A stretch of 64,000 nt of DNA. It comes from CADEED01 sp041395625. Its GTDB lineage: Bacteria; Pseudomonadota; Gammaproteobacteria; Steroidobacterales; Steroidobacteraceae. The position numbers and the translations under genes are program-made. This document shows positions 28,426 through 38,181 of this stretch, one piece after another; position 1 is the stretch's first letter; every line of letters begins with the position of its first letter. Where the stretch lies: positions 434,001 through 498,000 of the forward strand of contig JAWLAE010000001.1 in assembly GCA_041395625.1 (NCBI GenBank), given 5' to 3'. The notes below the pieces were generated by a model. The model was given only the letters and a program-made list of their open reading frames with translations. It was not told the DNA's origin and did not search any database.

Positions 28426-29475
28426 ATGAGCTACCCTGAACCCACTGCAGCAAACGACGACGAGAAAATCATGGGACTTTTGGTGGATGGGCAATGGCAG
28501 GACAAGTGGTACGACACACAGGACAGCGGTGGGCGCTTCGAGCGATCGAGGAGCCAATTTCGTAACTGGATCACCGGCGGCGGTCAGGCGGGGCCGACCG
28601 GCGGGGGCGGGTTCAAGGCGGAAAGCGGCCGCTATCACCTGTATGTGTCTTATGCCTGTCCGTGGGCGCACCGGACGTTGGTGATGCGTGCATGGAAAGG
28701 GCTGGAACAATACATTGGCGTCTCAGTGGTGCACCCGCTGATGCTCGAGAATGGCTGGGAACTGCGCACGGATTTCGACGGCGCCACCGGTGATCCGCTG
28801 TACGGATTCGACAAGGTCTACCAGCTGTACCAGAAGGCCGACGCCCACTACAGCGGACGCGTGACGGTGCCGACGCTGTGGGACAAACAGCGCGAGACCA
28901 TCGTCAGCAACGAATCCGCCGACATCATTCGCATGTTGAACACGGCGTTCGACGATGTCGGCGCGCGGGCCGGCGATTACTACCCAAAGGCGCTGCGCGC
29001 AGAGATCGACACCATCAACGAAACGATTTACGACCGCGTCAACAACGGCGTCTACAAGGCGGGCTTTTGCACCACTCAGGCCGCCTATGACGAGGCGGCG
29101 ACGGCGCTGTTCGAGACGCTTGAGAACTTGGACAGTCGTCTCGGCGAAAGCCGCTACTTGCTGGGCAACACCCTGACCGAAGCCGATTTGCGGCTGTGGA
29201 CTACGCTGGTGCGCTTCGACGCGGTGTACGCGACGCACTTCAAGTGCGACAGGAAGCGCATCGTCGACTATCCGAACCTCAACGGCTTGCTGCGCGACAT
29301 TTACCAGATGCCCGGAGTGGCCGAAACTGTCTACATGGAGCACATCCGCCACCATTATTTTCGCAGCCACCCGACGATCAATCCGTACGGCATCGTGTCG
29401 ATCGGTCCGGTCCTCGACTTCAGCGCGCCGCACGATCGCGAACGGCTGGGGAAGCGGGAGATCCGCCGCGGCTGA
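28426..29475 (+). CDS. Glutathionyl-hydroquinone reductase (Xi-class GST)
   Basis: This 349-residue cytosolic enzyme reduces glutathionyl-hydroquinones. Signatures are the N-terminal FRNWIT, the catalytic Cys in YHLYVSYACPWAHRTLVMR, VSVVHPLM, the cis-Pro region TVPTLWDKQ, SNESADIIRMLN and the C-terminal NLNGLLRDIYQMPGVAETV with HIRHHYF...HPTINP. All mark the YqjG/PcpF/ECM4 group. GAGG precedes the ATG at 28426. It could detoxify quinones generated by aromatic catabolism elsewhere; it has no operon partner on its immediate 5' side. Confidence 0.93.
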   Translation: MSYPEPTAANDDEKIMGLLVDGQWQDKWYDTQDSGGRFERSRSQFRNWITGGGQAGPTGGGGFKAESGRYHLYVSYACPWAHRTLVMRAWKGLEQYIGVSVVHPLMLENGWELRTDFDGATGDPLYGFDKVYQLYQKADAHYSGRVTVPTLWDKQRETIVSNESADIIRMLNTAFDDVGARAGDYYPKALRAEIDTINETIYDRVNNGVYKAGFCTTQAAYDEAATALFETLENLDSRLGESRYLLGNTLTEADLRLWTTLVRFDAVYATHFKCDRKRIVDYPNLNGLLRDIYQMPGVAETVYMEHIRHHYFRSHPTINPYGIVSIGPVLDFSAPHDRERLGKREIRRG

Positions 29476-29546
29476 TCGTGCCGCCGTGGCGGAGTTCGGG
29501 AAGTTGACTGCGGCAAGAGGACCGATGGCGACCGACGGAGGCATGG

Positions 29547-30140
29547 ATGGCAACGGATGAGATCATCCACGCTTACGGCTCCAAGGCAGCCGGCCTGGCG
29601 GACTTGCTTGGCGCCGTCGTGTCCGCCCGGGACCCCGATCGCGGCGTGATCGAGCCGTGGGCTGAGACCGTCTCCGGCCGCATCCTCGACGTCGGCGCGG
29701 GAACCGGACGCTGGAGCGGTCAACTTGCGTCACTGGGGCACGCCGTCGAAGGACTCGAGCCCGTCGACCAGTTCATCGAGATCGCCCGCCGGACCCACCC
29801 CGGTGTGGTGTTTCGACACGCCTCGCTTGCCGACCTTCGCGGATCCGAAGAGCGCTGGTCCGGGATCCTCGCTTGGTACTCCTTGATCCACCTCGGAGCC
29901 GAGGAACTCCCGACGGCGCTGGCCACCTTGCGCGAAGTTCTCGTGGAGGACGGTTCTCTGCTCATATCCTTCTTCTCCGGCCCCCGTCTCGAGGCATTCC
30001 ACCACCCAGCTATTACGGCCTACCGATGGCCGATGAACGACATGATCCGGGCGATCGAGCAGGCTGGTTTCGCGGTCACCGACCAGCAATGGGACCCAAG
30101 TGGCCCACACGCCAACATCACCGCCTCGGCACGTGCCTGA
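29547..30140 (+). CDS. Class I SAM-dependent methyltransferase
   Basis: 197 residues with the SAM-binding glycine motif ILDVGAGTGRWSGQLASLG and the motif-II-like ILAWYSLIHLGAEELPTAL, followed by LLISFFSGPR. The acceptor is unknown. The ATG at 29547 has GGAGGC 4 nt upstream; an earlier ATG at 29543 is blocked by a stop after five codons. It lies 71 nt after the reductase gene and in the same direction. Confidence 0.85.
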   Translation: MATDEIIHAYGSKAAGLADLLGAVVSARDPDRGVIEPWAETVSGRILDVGAGTGRWSGQLASLGHAVEGLEPVDQFIEIARRTHPGVVFRHASLADLRGSEERWSGILAWYSLIHLGAEELPTALATLREVLVEDGSLLISFFSGPRLEAFHHPAITAYRWPMNDMIRAIEQAGFAVTDQQWDPSGPHANITASARA

Positions 30141-30217
30141 GATCGGCATCCGTATTCGGAAAATCGGACCTACCGGAGTAGTAGGTGTGTTGTTAGATCT
30201 GAAGCGGCGGGGGCTCG

Positions 30218-31558
30218 ATGAAAAGTTTCACTCGCACTGAACGGCTATACGCGTTGGTCGCCAACGAGGAGGACGCGCGCGTCTGTACCGATATCAGCGA
30301 CGAAGCCTGCCGGGAGGTGCCCGGTAACTTCTTCCGCATCATTGTTGCCAACATGCTGACCAAGATCGGCGATTTGTTGATCAGTCCCAAGACAGTACTG
30401 GCGTGGCTCATCGTTGCCGTCGGGGCACCCGAGGCGCTGGTCGGAGTGCTGGTACCGATTCGTGAGTCCGGCTCGCTAATTCCGCAACTGGTCATCGGTG
30501 CCTGGGTACGCCGGCATCCGGTACGCAAGGGATTCTGGGTAATGGGCGCGATCCTGCAGGGACTGGCGGTGCTGGGTATGGCCATGGCTGTTTGGCTGCT
30601 CGATGGGCTTGCGGCCGCTCTGGCAGTGATTGCCCTGCTGGTGATGTTCAGTTTCAGCCGCGGCTTCTGCTCCGTGGCGATGAAGGATGTTCAGGGCAAG
30701 AGCGTCCCGAAGTCCCGTCGTGGCCGTCTGGCCGGTCTGGCTTCCACCTTGTCCGGTCTGGTCGCGCTGATCGTAGGCCTGCTCCTTTTTGGAGGCAGCA
30801 ACGATCCGGACATGCGGTTTTATTCGATCCTCCTGCTGGCGGCCGGGTTGTGCTGGTTTGTAGCCGCAGCGGTATTCGCCGGGGTCGATGAGTTTCATGG
30901 TGAGACAGCCGGCGGCGGTCACGCGCTGCGCGCAGCGGTCGGAAGCCTCAATTTGCTGGTGCGTGATGCGCCATTTCGCAATTTCGTCATCGCTCGAGCC
31001 TTTCTGATGGCCTCCGCTTTGGGATCACCGTTCGTCGTGGTCCTGGCTCAGCATCAGAGCCACGGCGCAGCGCTACTGGGCGGTTTCGTTGTCGCTTCCG
31101 GTCTGGCCAGTGCCATCAGTGCCAGTGTGTGGGGATTCATGGCCGATGTCTCCAGCCGCCGGGTGATGATCCTTGGCGGCGGGTTGGCGGCGCTGGTGTG
31201 CGTTTTGGTCGCCGCGTCGGCGTTCGTCGATCCGTTTTGGCGCGGCGGGTCCTGGTTCTATCCGGGAGCATTCTTCGTGCTTGCCATAGCCCATTCCGGA
31301 GTTCGCATCGGCCGCAAGACCTACCTGGTGGACATGGCCGGCGGCAACAAACGCACCGACTACACCGCCGTGAGCAACACCGTCATCGGCGTGCTTCTAC
31401 TGGTGGCGGGCGGTCTCAGTGCGGCCGTGGCCATGCTGGGGACATCCTGGGCGCTGCTGCTGCTCGGGACGATGGGTCTGGTCGGTAGTGCGTGGTCCTG
31501 GCGGCTGCCCGAGGTTTCGCACTGGCCGGGCGACACCGGGAACAACGCTTCATCGTGA
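30218..31558 (+). CDS. MFS transporter, unknown substrate
   Basis: This 446-residue membrane protein has an unusual 55-residue charged N-terminal extension (MKSFTRTERLYALVANEEDAR to NFFRIIVANMLTKIGD) before the first hydrophobic helix. Then come about 12 membrane segments, with GAPEALVGVLVPIRESGSLIPQL, KSRRGRLAGLASTLSG and WGFMADVSSRRVMILGG (MFS loop motif). A GGGGG run precedes the ATG. I do not recognise the subfamily. Confidence 0.75.
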   Translation: MKSFTRTERLYALVANEEDARVCTDISDEACREVPGNFFRIIVANMLTKIGDLLISPKTVLAWLIVAVGAPEALVGVLVPIRESGSLIPQLVIGAWVRRHPVRKGFWVMGAILQGLAVLGMAMAVWLLDGLAAALAVIALLVMFSFSRGFCSVAMKDVQGKSVPKSRRGRLAGLASTLSGLVALIVGLLLFGGSNDPDMRFYSILLLAAGLCWFVAAAVFAGVDEFHGETAGGGHALRAAVGSLNLLVRDAPFRNFVIARAFLMASALGSPFVVVLAQHQSHGAALLGGFVVASGLASAISASVWGFMADVSSRRVMILGGGLAALVCVLVAASAFVDPFWRGGSWFYPGAFFVLAIAHSGVRIGRKTYLVDMAGGNKRTDYTAVSNTVIGVLLLVAGGLSAAVAMLGTSWALLLLGTMGLVGSAWSWRLPEVSHWPGDTGNNASS

Positions 31559-31633
31559 CCCTGGGTTGCTAACGAGAGCCGCGACGATACTTCTACCCGC
31601 AAGGTGCTGCGCGAGCGTCGTGAGATGCAGTGT

Positions 31634-32140
31634 TCAGGGGTTTCCGCTGTCAAGCCCGGGGAAACGGGCGGGTGCGTATGCGCTGTGGCAGTCCACGCAC
31701 CCCTTGGTCATCTCGGAAAATATCTGCATTTGGCGTGTGGTGTCGCGGGCACGGCCGGCTTCTGCAAGCTTGGCGCTGAGCTCGTGGAGCGCCTCGTCGC
31801 TAGCGAGAAACGCCTTCGGCACGGCGGCGAGCAAGGCCGCCTCGTCGTCGGGAGTCATTTGCTGTTCCATGATGAAACTGTCATGGATGGCCTGCGCCTG
31901 CCGGGCCACGGTTTCATGATCGCCTTGCACGATGGCAGCGTGGATCTGCCGGCTGGCCGCATCGATTGCCCGCATCTCCTGGATCAGCAGTGCCCGGAGT
32001 TTGGGCGGCAATTGCGCGCCGACGTTGCTCCCAGTCGTTTGGTTCGTTCCAGCGATGGCAAAGGCAACTATCGCCAGCATCGTTGACATGAGGGCAATTG
32101 CTGTTGCCTTCGTCATGGTCGTCGCCTGTCGTACGTTCAT
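31634..32140 (-). CDS. Periplasmic c-type cytochrome (c'/c556-like)
   Basis: 168 residues: signal peptide (about residues 1-31), a four-helix-bundle-like region rich in Ala, Gln and Glu, and a single haem site GCVDCHSAYAP near the C-terminus, with the haem motif at the end as in the cytochrome c'/c556 group. It would carry electrons, or bind NO, in the periplasm. AGAGGA lies 9 nt before the ATG. Monocistronic by spacing. Confidence 0.85.
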   Translation of the reverse strand: MNVRQATTMTKATAIALMSTMLAIVAFAIAGTNQTTGSNVGAQLPPKLRALLIQEMRAIDAASRQIHAAIVQGDHETVARQAQAIHDSFIMEQQMTPDDEAALLAAVPKAFLASDEALHELSAKLAEAGRARDTTRQMQIFSEMTKGCVDCHSAYAPARFPGLDSGNP

Positions 32141-32290
32141 GTTCTCGGTTCCTCTTGGTGGCCGTCGCCTTCGCTGGTAACGGTCAGTCTACCGGCAGTA
32201 AATGACCATTTTGAGGCCCGTCATGCCGCTGGATCATGCCGCCAGAGTAGAAATCAAGCAGCCTGTCAAAGGCTTTACCATCGCAGGCAC

Positions 32291-32959
32291 TCAGCCTCGG
32301 ATTGCGTCGAGGGCAGGTCCCCAAAACGCGGGGCTCGACACGATATTCTGGATGCCATCCACGATGAACTGGATTCCCACGCAGACGAGAAGGAAGCCCA
32401 TGATCCGGCCCATGGCGTTCATGCCGGTGGCGCCGAGGACGCGGACCACTTTGCCGGACGCGCGCAGCACCAGCCACGAAACAAGAGCCACCAGGCCGAT
32501 GCCCACGACTATGGCTAGGTTTTCGCCCACGCCCTCGGCCTCGGTTGCCATGCCGATCGTGACGGCGATGGAGCCCGGACCGCTGAGCAAGGGCATGGCA
32601 AGTGGCGTGAAGGCAACGTCGTCCATCCGCACAGCCTCGCTCCTGGACTCCTCGGACATTTCGTTCTCCGGCTTGGAGTTCAGCATCCCGAAGCCGATAC
32701 GCGTCACGATCAATCCGCCGGCGATGCGCAGCCCCGGGATCGAGATGCCGAAGAAGTTCATGATCAACGAGCCCAATAGCAGGAAAGTGATCAGCACGAC
32801 GGCCATATAGATGCACGCCAGGCGAGCCTGCCGCCGCCGTCGCGCTTCGCTGAATCCTTCGGTGATGGTGAGGAACACCACCGCGGTGCTAAACGGGTTG
32901 GCGATCGGGAGGATGCCGATGAAAGTGACGACCGCAATGCTGACGAAGCTACCGATCAT
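32291..32959 (-). CDS. MarC-family integral membrane protein
   Basis: 222 residues, six hydrophobic segments, with the UPF0056 signatures IGILPIANPFSTAVVFLTIT and FTPLAMPLLSGPGSIAVTIGMA and a terminal GFLLVCVGIQFIVDGIQNI. The function of MarC proteins is unresolved; the early link to multiple antibiotic resistance was not upheld. I start at the ATG at 32959 (MIGSFVSIA), as the open frame to 33094 lacks family likeness. Confidence 0.88.
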   Translation of the reverse strand: MIGSFVSIAVVTFIGILPIANPFSTAVVFLTITEGFSEARRRRQARLACIYMAVVLITFLLLGSLIMNFFGISIPGLRIAGGLIVTRIGFGMLNSKPENEMSEESRSEAVRMDDVAFTPLAMPLLSGPGSIAVTIGMATEAEGVGENLAIVVGIGLVALVSWLVLRASGKVVRVLGATGMNAMGRIMGFLLVCVGIQFIVDGIQNIVSSPAFWGPALDAIRG

Positions 32960-33126
32960 GTCATCGGCCTGCAACGGCGATGAGCGGGACGCGTTGACTC
33001 TGAACCAAGTGCCGCAGTTCTTGTAGTTGCGATGATGATCATCTGTGATCCTGACGTCAGTTCCACCCAGAGGATGCGAGTCGGGCCGATGCACCGCGCC
33101 TGACGAGCGAACAGAAGTTCGCGCGG

Positions 33127-33771
33127 CTACGAATCATTGCTCGTGACTATTCGATATGCCTCGTCGATGTCTGCTTGATTCATGGTAGTGACTTTGAGGT
33201 CCTTGATCAGCCCATCCTGGATCGCATAGATCCAGCCGTGTACCGATAGCTCTTGACCGCGTTCCCATGCTTCCTGCACCACGGTCGTATGACATACGTT
33301 GCGCACCTGCTCGACAACATTGAGTTCGCAGAGCCGGTCGGAGCGGTCGCTCTCATCCGTGATTCTGGCGAGGATCGCGTCGTGTTTTTGTCTGACGTCG
33401 CGGATGTGCCTGAGCCAATTGTCGATCAGCCCGAGGTGGTGGTTCTCTGCGGCTGCCCTGACCCCACTGCAGCCGTAGTGTCCGCACACGATCACATGCT
33501 TTACTTTCAATACTTCGACAGCGAACTCGAGGACACTCAGGCAATTGAAGTCGCTATGGACGACAACATTGGCGATGTTGCGATGAACGAAGACTTCTCC
33601 TGGGTCAAGACCGACGATCTGATTTGCGGGGACGCGGCTGTCCGAGCAACCGATCCAGAGGAATTGGGGCTTTTGTTGATCGGCGATCCGCTTGAAGTAG
33701 CCGGCATCGCGCTTGACCATACTCTGCGCCCAGCGGCGGTTGTTCTCTATCAGCTCCGGCAGAATTCTCAT
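33127..33771 (-). CDS. Beta-class carbonic anhydrase
   Basis: This 214-residue enzyme hydrates CO2. Zinc and active-site residues are Cys42-Asp44-Arg46 in WIGCSDSRVPAN and His98/Cys101 in VIVCGHYGCSGV. ATG at 33771 is preferred, with GAGGG 12 nt upstream; a GTG at 33789 is in frame. The sequence around SVHGWIYAIQDGLIKDL is typical of plant-type (Can-like) members. Stands alone between MarC and the SLC13 permease. Confidence 0.95.
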   Translation of the reverse strand: MRILPELIENNRRWAQSMVKRDAGYFKRIADQQKPQFLWIGCSDSRVPANQIVGLDPGEVFVHRNIANVVVHSDFNCLSVLEFAVEVLKVKHVIVCGHYGCSGVRAAAENHHLGLIDNWLRHIRDVRQKHDAILARITDESDRSDRLCELNVVEQVRNVCHTTVVQEAWERGQELSVHGWIYAIQDGLIKDLKVTTMNQADIDEAYRIVTSNDS

Positions 33772-34014
33772 TGCAGTCGCGACCCTCACCGTCGAAAGAA
33801 AAACATGCTAACTGGCCATGATTTGTGCACCCCAGGGTGCGAATTTTACCCCGGCGTCGGCGAACAAGGGACGTTCTAACGGGCATCCCGTTTTTCGAGC
33901 CTTTGGCGCAAGCCCGGTGCAGTTCATACTATCTCAATATTGGTGATCACGTTGAGTGGGAAGAACGCGATACGAGGGATGCAGTTAGCGTGCGATGCCC
34001 AGCGCCGCCCGAAA

Positions 34015-35850
34015 CTAGGATGACGCGTCAAACGGGAACAGTAGGGGGGTGATGGCGATCGTTATCAGCCATGTAATGACCAGCATCGGTATGCCGAGCT
34101 TCACGAAGTCGGCGAACCGATACTTACCGGGACCCATTACAAGCATGACGGCAGGACTCGATACGGGGGAAAGGAATCCGGCCGAGCCAGCGATGGCGAC
34201 GGCCATTGCGAACGTATAGGGTGAAACACTGAGCGCGGTCGCAGTTTCGATCGCAACCGGCGCCATCAAGACGGCGGCAGCAGTGTTGGACAGCACCATG
34301 CTCAATATTGCTGTCAGCATAAATAGGACCGACATCATGATATAAGGGCCCGCGACAGAGAACTGTTCGACAAGTTGCGCTACGATCAAATCGACTGAGC
34401 CAGTCTTGTCCAGCGCGCGGGAGACGGACATCATGCCGGCGATCAGGACAATTGTATTCCAATGGACTGCATCGTACGCGTCTTCCATGGTAAGGCATCG
34501 CGTGAGCACGGCAAGCGACGTTGCTAGCAACACCGCGACGACGACCGGAACGAGTTCAAAGGCTGATAAGACCACCATGAGCGCCAGGATTGCCAGCGCA
34601 ATGGGAGCTCGCTGACGCGCGGGGGCAACGTCCGCAATTTCCGCCGGAAACGCCAGTACCACGAAATCATGTAGTTTCGACTGCAATTTCCGGATTTGTT
34701 TCCACGGACCAACGACCAGCATCGAATCGCCACTCTGGAGACTGCGGTCCATGAAGTCATCCAGCGGTTCGTTCTTGCGCGCGACGGCCAACACTTCTAC
34801 TCCATTGGTCGAACGCAGGTCAATTTTGCGAATCGTACTCCCGATCAAGCTGGATTCGGGGTGAACAAGGACCTTCGCAATGCCGGCTGCCCGCGCCCAG
34901 CGGGTCCTATCGACGTCGGATACGTTGCGCGCAAGAAGCCGGTAGTCTTTGCTCAGTTCTTCTGTGTCCTCGAGCCTGCCTTGCAGCACCAGGACATCAC
35001 CTGCCCGAATTCGGAGTTCGGCTGGCGGCGTCGCGATGATCTCCGGACCGAGGAGGCCAGCACGTTCGACCACGATGACTCGTACGTTGAATCGGGACGA
35101 AATATCGCAGGTGGCAAGGGTTTGACCTACCAAAGGTGATTCTGCAGCCACTTCTGCCCGCTGTGATGTACCTGTCAGATTGAACTCCACCAATAACTCG
35201 CTGATGGTGCTCGCAATGGTTTTCGGTGGCGATACTCGGTCTCCGGGCAACAGATGGCGACCGATCAAGGCCATGTAAATGACAAACGCACACATGACCG
35301 CGATGCCAATTGGCGTGAAGGCAAAAAAATCGAAAGCGTCGAGTCCTGTACGTTCCAACTCGGTCGCAAGGACGATATTCGGTGTTGCAGAAATGAGCGT
35401 CAGCATTCCGCTAACGAGACTGGCGTAGGCTAGCGGCAGCAACAAACGCGACGCGTTCAGATCGGATTGCCTCGTAACCGCGAGAACGATGGGTAGAAAT
35501 ATTGCCACCACGGCCGTGTTGCTCATGAATGCACCGAGCGCGGCGACAAGGACGGTCAAGATCAGAATCAACCGCAGTTCGCCATCTCGACCATACTTCA
35601 CGAGCGCGCCACCAATGAAGTGTGCCACGCCAGTGCGGGTCAACATTTCGCCAATGACCAGCAATCCGGCGACGGTGATAACAACAGGGTCGCCGAATCC
35701 GAGGAGCGCTTCCTGGGGCGTAAGAACCTTCCCTAGCATCAGAGACAGGACGACCAGCAAGGCGACGACATCCAGCCGAGTTCTGCCGGACAGAATCATT
35801 AGCCCGGCGATTGTTACTACAGTCGCGACAAACTGGATGTCACTTGTCAT
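34015..35850 (-). CDS. SLC13/DASS-family permease with TrkA-C (RCK_C) domains
   Basis: A 611-residue anion/Na+ symporter-like protein: N-terminal membrane half (residues 1-200) with LLVIGEMLTRTGVAHFIGGALV and SNTAVVAIFLPIVLAVTRQ, a cytosolic middle (about 210-390) with two RCK_C-like modules (SPLVGQTLATCDI... and SSLIGSTIRKIDLRS...), and a second membrane half ending in GSAGFLSPVSSPAVMLVMGPGKYRFADFVKLG. This layout matches sulfate or dicarboxylate carriers regulated by ligand-binding RCK_C domains. The substrate is not determinable. Confidence 0.87.
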   Translation of the reverse strand: MTSDIQFVATVVTIAGLMILSGRTRLDVVALLVVLSLMLGKVLTPQEALLGFGDPVVITVAGLLVIGEMLTRTGVAHFIGGALVKYGRDGELRLILILTVLVAALGAFMSNTAVVAIFLPIVLAVTRQSDLNASRLLLPLAYASLVSGMLTLISATPNIVLATELERTGLDAFDFFAFTPIGIAVMCAFVIYMALIGRHLLPGDRVSPPKTIASTISELLVEFNLTGTSQRAEVAAESPLVGQTLATCDISSRFNVRVIVVERAGLLGPEIIATPPAELRIRAGDVLVLQGRLEDTEELSKDYRLLARNVSDVDRTRWARAAGIAKVLVHPESSLIGSTIRKIDLRSTNGVEVLAVARKNEPLDDFMDRSLQSGDSMLVVGPWKQIRKLQSKLHDFVVLAFPAEIADVAPARQRAPIALAILALMVVLSAFELVPVVVAVLLATSLAVLTRCLTMEDAYDAVHWNTIVLIAGMMSVSRALDKTGSVDLIVAQLVEQFSVAGPYIMMSVLFMLTAILSMVLSNTAAAVLMAPVAIETATALSVSPYTFAMAVAIAGSAGFLSPVSSPAVMLVMGPGKYRFADFVKLGIPMLVITWLITIAITPLLFPFDASS

Positions 35851-36145
35851 TGCGCTTGGCTCACCGCGGGAGAATCTGCATCACTACGGTCACAGGGTAG
35901 TGGAAGAGTGGCCTGCGCCTTCAAGAGCCTGTTTATCGGCCCCCGGCCGGCCGGCCCTCGAACACGAATTCTCAATGGCGATTCCAACAGTGAAGAACGA
36001 GCAGTTCGGCATCAGCTGTGTCCCCGAGGTATTAGTCGTGCTGAAGAATGCTTGCAGATGCATACTGGGCGGCTCCGGTCCCGAAGTGCGGTATGGGATA
36101 TCTGCGTCACCCTAGGGAGGATAGCTTGCGATGGGAAGGAGCGAA

Positions 36146-37468
36146 ATGACAGATAGGAGGCACCCGCCCGAAGCATCAAATTCCGCGCCCGGTAACCCTG
36201 GTGCTCCGGCAAACGTGGTCGATCTTGCGGACTGGCTCGAACAATTGCCGCACAACGGTGCGCTCGAGCACCTTGCAACTTTGCCTGTTGCCCGGCGAGC
36301 CGAGACTTTTGGATATCTGCCCCTGTCTGTTCAGGTGGAACTTGCGCACCGCATGGCGCGGCAGGATCTGGCTGAAATCGTCACCGAGATGGATGCCGAC
36401 GACCGAGCGGATCTATTCAATTGTCTGACCGAGGAAGAGCAACAGCGCTTGATGCACGACCTGGCACAGGAGGAGTGCGAGGATATCCGTCGGCTGTCGG
36501 CCCATGCCGAGGGTACTGTCGGCGCGATCATGACAACGGACTATGCGACTCTCACTACGAAGATGAACGCGAGGGACGCCATCGCGGCACTACGGCGTTG
36601 CGCACCAGGGAAAGAGACAATTTATCGTTCATATGTTCTGGACGAAGACCGTCGCCTGATCGGGTCAGTCCCGCTACACGAACTGATCCTGGCTGCCGAC
36701 GATGAGTTGGTGGGGGACATCATGGATTCTACGCCGATATCCGTGTCGGTGAATGCCGATCAGGAGGACGCTGCGCGAACAATTGCACATTACAAATTCC
36801 TTGCGATGCCGGTGGTTGATATCCAAGGCAAGTTGGTGGGTATCGTCACCCACGATGACGCGGCCGATGCGATGCAGGCAGAAACAACCGAGGACTTCCA
36901 AAAGATCTCAACCGTTCTGCCTTTCACACAAAGTCTACGGGAAGTGGGAATACGCGTACTTTATTCGAAACGGATCATTTGGTTGTCACTGCTCATTTTC
37001 GGCAATCTCTTCTCTGGCGCGGGCATCGCCTATTTCGAAGAGACGATCCTTGCCTACGTTTCGCTGGTGTTCTTTCTGCCGCTGCTCATCGACAGCAGTG
37101 GCAATGCCGGTTCGCAATCCGCCACATTGATGGTAAGGGCGCTCGCGACGGGTGACGTGGCTCTGAAGCACTGGCGCGGCCTGATTCTGCGGGAGTTGGT
37201 GGTCGCCGTTGGCCTGGGTGCGACGATGGCACTACTAGTATTCCCCATTGGGGCGTTACGCGGCGGGTCTGCGATTGCGATGGTCGTCGGGCTGACCATG
37301 TTCGTGCTGGTGATCGTCGGCTCACTGGTCGGCATGTCGTTGCCTTTCCTGCTCAGTCGCCTTCGACTCGATCCGGCGACCGCCAGCGGGCCTTTAGTGA
37401 CCTCAATCTCGGATGCGGTCGGTGTGCTGGTCTATTTCTCGATCGCGACGCTGGTGCTGAGGTTGTGA
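36146..37468 (+). CDS. mgtE: Magnesium transporter MgtE
   Basis: 440 residues. The N-terminal superhelical domain (LPHNGALEHLATLPVARRAETFGYL..., residues 20-130) precedes two CBS domains (about 130-255, VGAIMTTDYATL and VGDIMDSTPISV) and five membrane helices (about 280-440) with the conserved SSGNAGSQSATLMVRALATGD and SISDAVGVLVYFSIA (cation-site Asp). Mg2+ binding between N and CBS domains closes the pore. I prefer ATG 36146, 4 nt after AAGGAG; ATG 36131 is the alternative. The 295 bases upstream (35851-36145) show no gene and no recognisable Mg2+ riboswitch, only a GC-rich GGCC repeat at about 35940. Confidence 0.93.
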   Translation: MTDRRHPPEASNSAPGNPGAPANVVDLADWLEQLPHNGALEHLATLPVARRAETFGYLPLSVQVELAHRMARQDLAEIVTEMDADDRADLFNCLTEEEQQRLMHDLAQEECEDIRRLSAHAEGTVGAIMTTDYATLTTKMNARDAIAALRRCAPGKETIYRSYVLDEDRRLIGSVPLHELILAADDELVGDIMDSTPISVSVNADQEDAARTIAHYKFLAMPVVDIQGKLVGIVTHDDAADAMQAETTEDFQKISTVLPFTQSLREVGIRVLYSKRIIWLSLLIFGNLFSGAGIAYFEETILAYVSLVFFLPLLIDSSGNAGSQSATLMVRALATGDVALKHWRGLILRELVVAVGLGATMALLVFPIGALRGGSAIAMVVGLTMFVLVIVGSLVGMSLPFLLSRLRLDPATASGPLVTSISDAVGVLVYFSIATLVLRL

Positions 37469-37560
37469 TGATTTCGATTGCTCCAGGCCATAGCCAAGTA
37501 CTGTCGCAACATTTTCGATCGTGACAACTGAGTCAAATCGCACCGCCGAATTTTCATCCG

Positions 37561-38181
37561 CTAGGCGCCGCCGGCCTGTTCGACAGCGATCTTGATATGG
37601 ATCAGCTCTGCCAGTGTGCGAGCCCCGAGTTTCTTCATAAGGTGGGAGCGATGTACCTCCACCGTCCGTTCACTGAGTCCAAGATCGAAGGCGATTACCT
37701 TGTTCATATGACCGTCTGCGACACGCTCGAAAACCTCGCGTTCGCGCTTGGTCAATGAACCGAGTCTGCCGACGAGCTGTTGCTTGTCAAGCCGCTCTTT
37801 GCGTTTGTTGGAGTCAAATTCGAGCGCCTCGTTGATCCGGTCGAGCAGCTCCTGTTCACGAAACGGCTTGCGAATGAAGTCCAGTGCGCCACGCCGCATC
37901 GCTTCGACTGCCAACGGAATGTCGCCATGGCCGGTAATGAATATGATTGGCAACGAAGATCCTCTTTCCTTGAGCTTTTCCTGCAACTCAAGTCCTGTCA
38001 TTCGTGGCATGCGAACATCGAGAACCAGGCAACCGCGCCGGCTCTGATCGAAGTTTTCCAGGAAACTGATCGCCGTAGGATAAAGCTCACACCGCTGCCC
38101 TACAGTTTGCAGCAGCAAACTGAGACCCTCGCGAATCCCTTGGTCGTCGTCGACCACGAAGACCGTCTGTTCGCTACTCAT
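37561..38181 (-). CDS. FixJ/NarL-type response regulator
   Basis: 206 residues: receiver domain with acidic pocket VVDDDQG, phospho-acceptor Asp55 in CLVLDVRMPRMTG and Lys in FIRKPF, then a LuxR-type HTH (LTKREREVFERVADGHMNK...LGLSERTVEVHRSHLMKKL). The sequence is FixJ/StyR-like. The start ATG at 38181 overlaps the kinase stop by 8 nt, so the pair is co-translated. An upstream extension to 38373 would run inside the kinase gene. It is a candidate regulator for one of the uncharacterised promoters here, which is inference. Confidence 0.9.
   Translation of the reverse strand: MSSEQTVFVVDDDQGIREGLSLLLQTVGQRCELYPTAISFLENFDQSRRGCLVLDVRMPRMTGLELQEKLKERGSSLPIIFITGHGDIPLAVEAMRRGALDFIRKPFREQELLDRINEALEFDSNKRKERLDKQQLVGRLGSLTKREREVFERVADGHMNKVIAFDLGLSERTVEVHRSHLMKKLGARTLAELIHIKIAVEQAGGA

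Noticed and set aside
33879..33895. Short hairpin ACGGG-CAT-CCCGT followed by T as a terminator
   Set aside because: The stem is only 5 bp and no plus-strand gene ends nearby, so it does not need explaining.
35851..36145. Mg2+ riboswitch upstream of mgtE
   Set aside because: I could not find the M-box pairing elements or a terminator hairpin in this leader.
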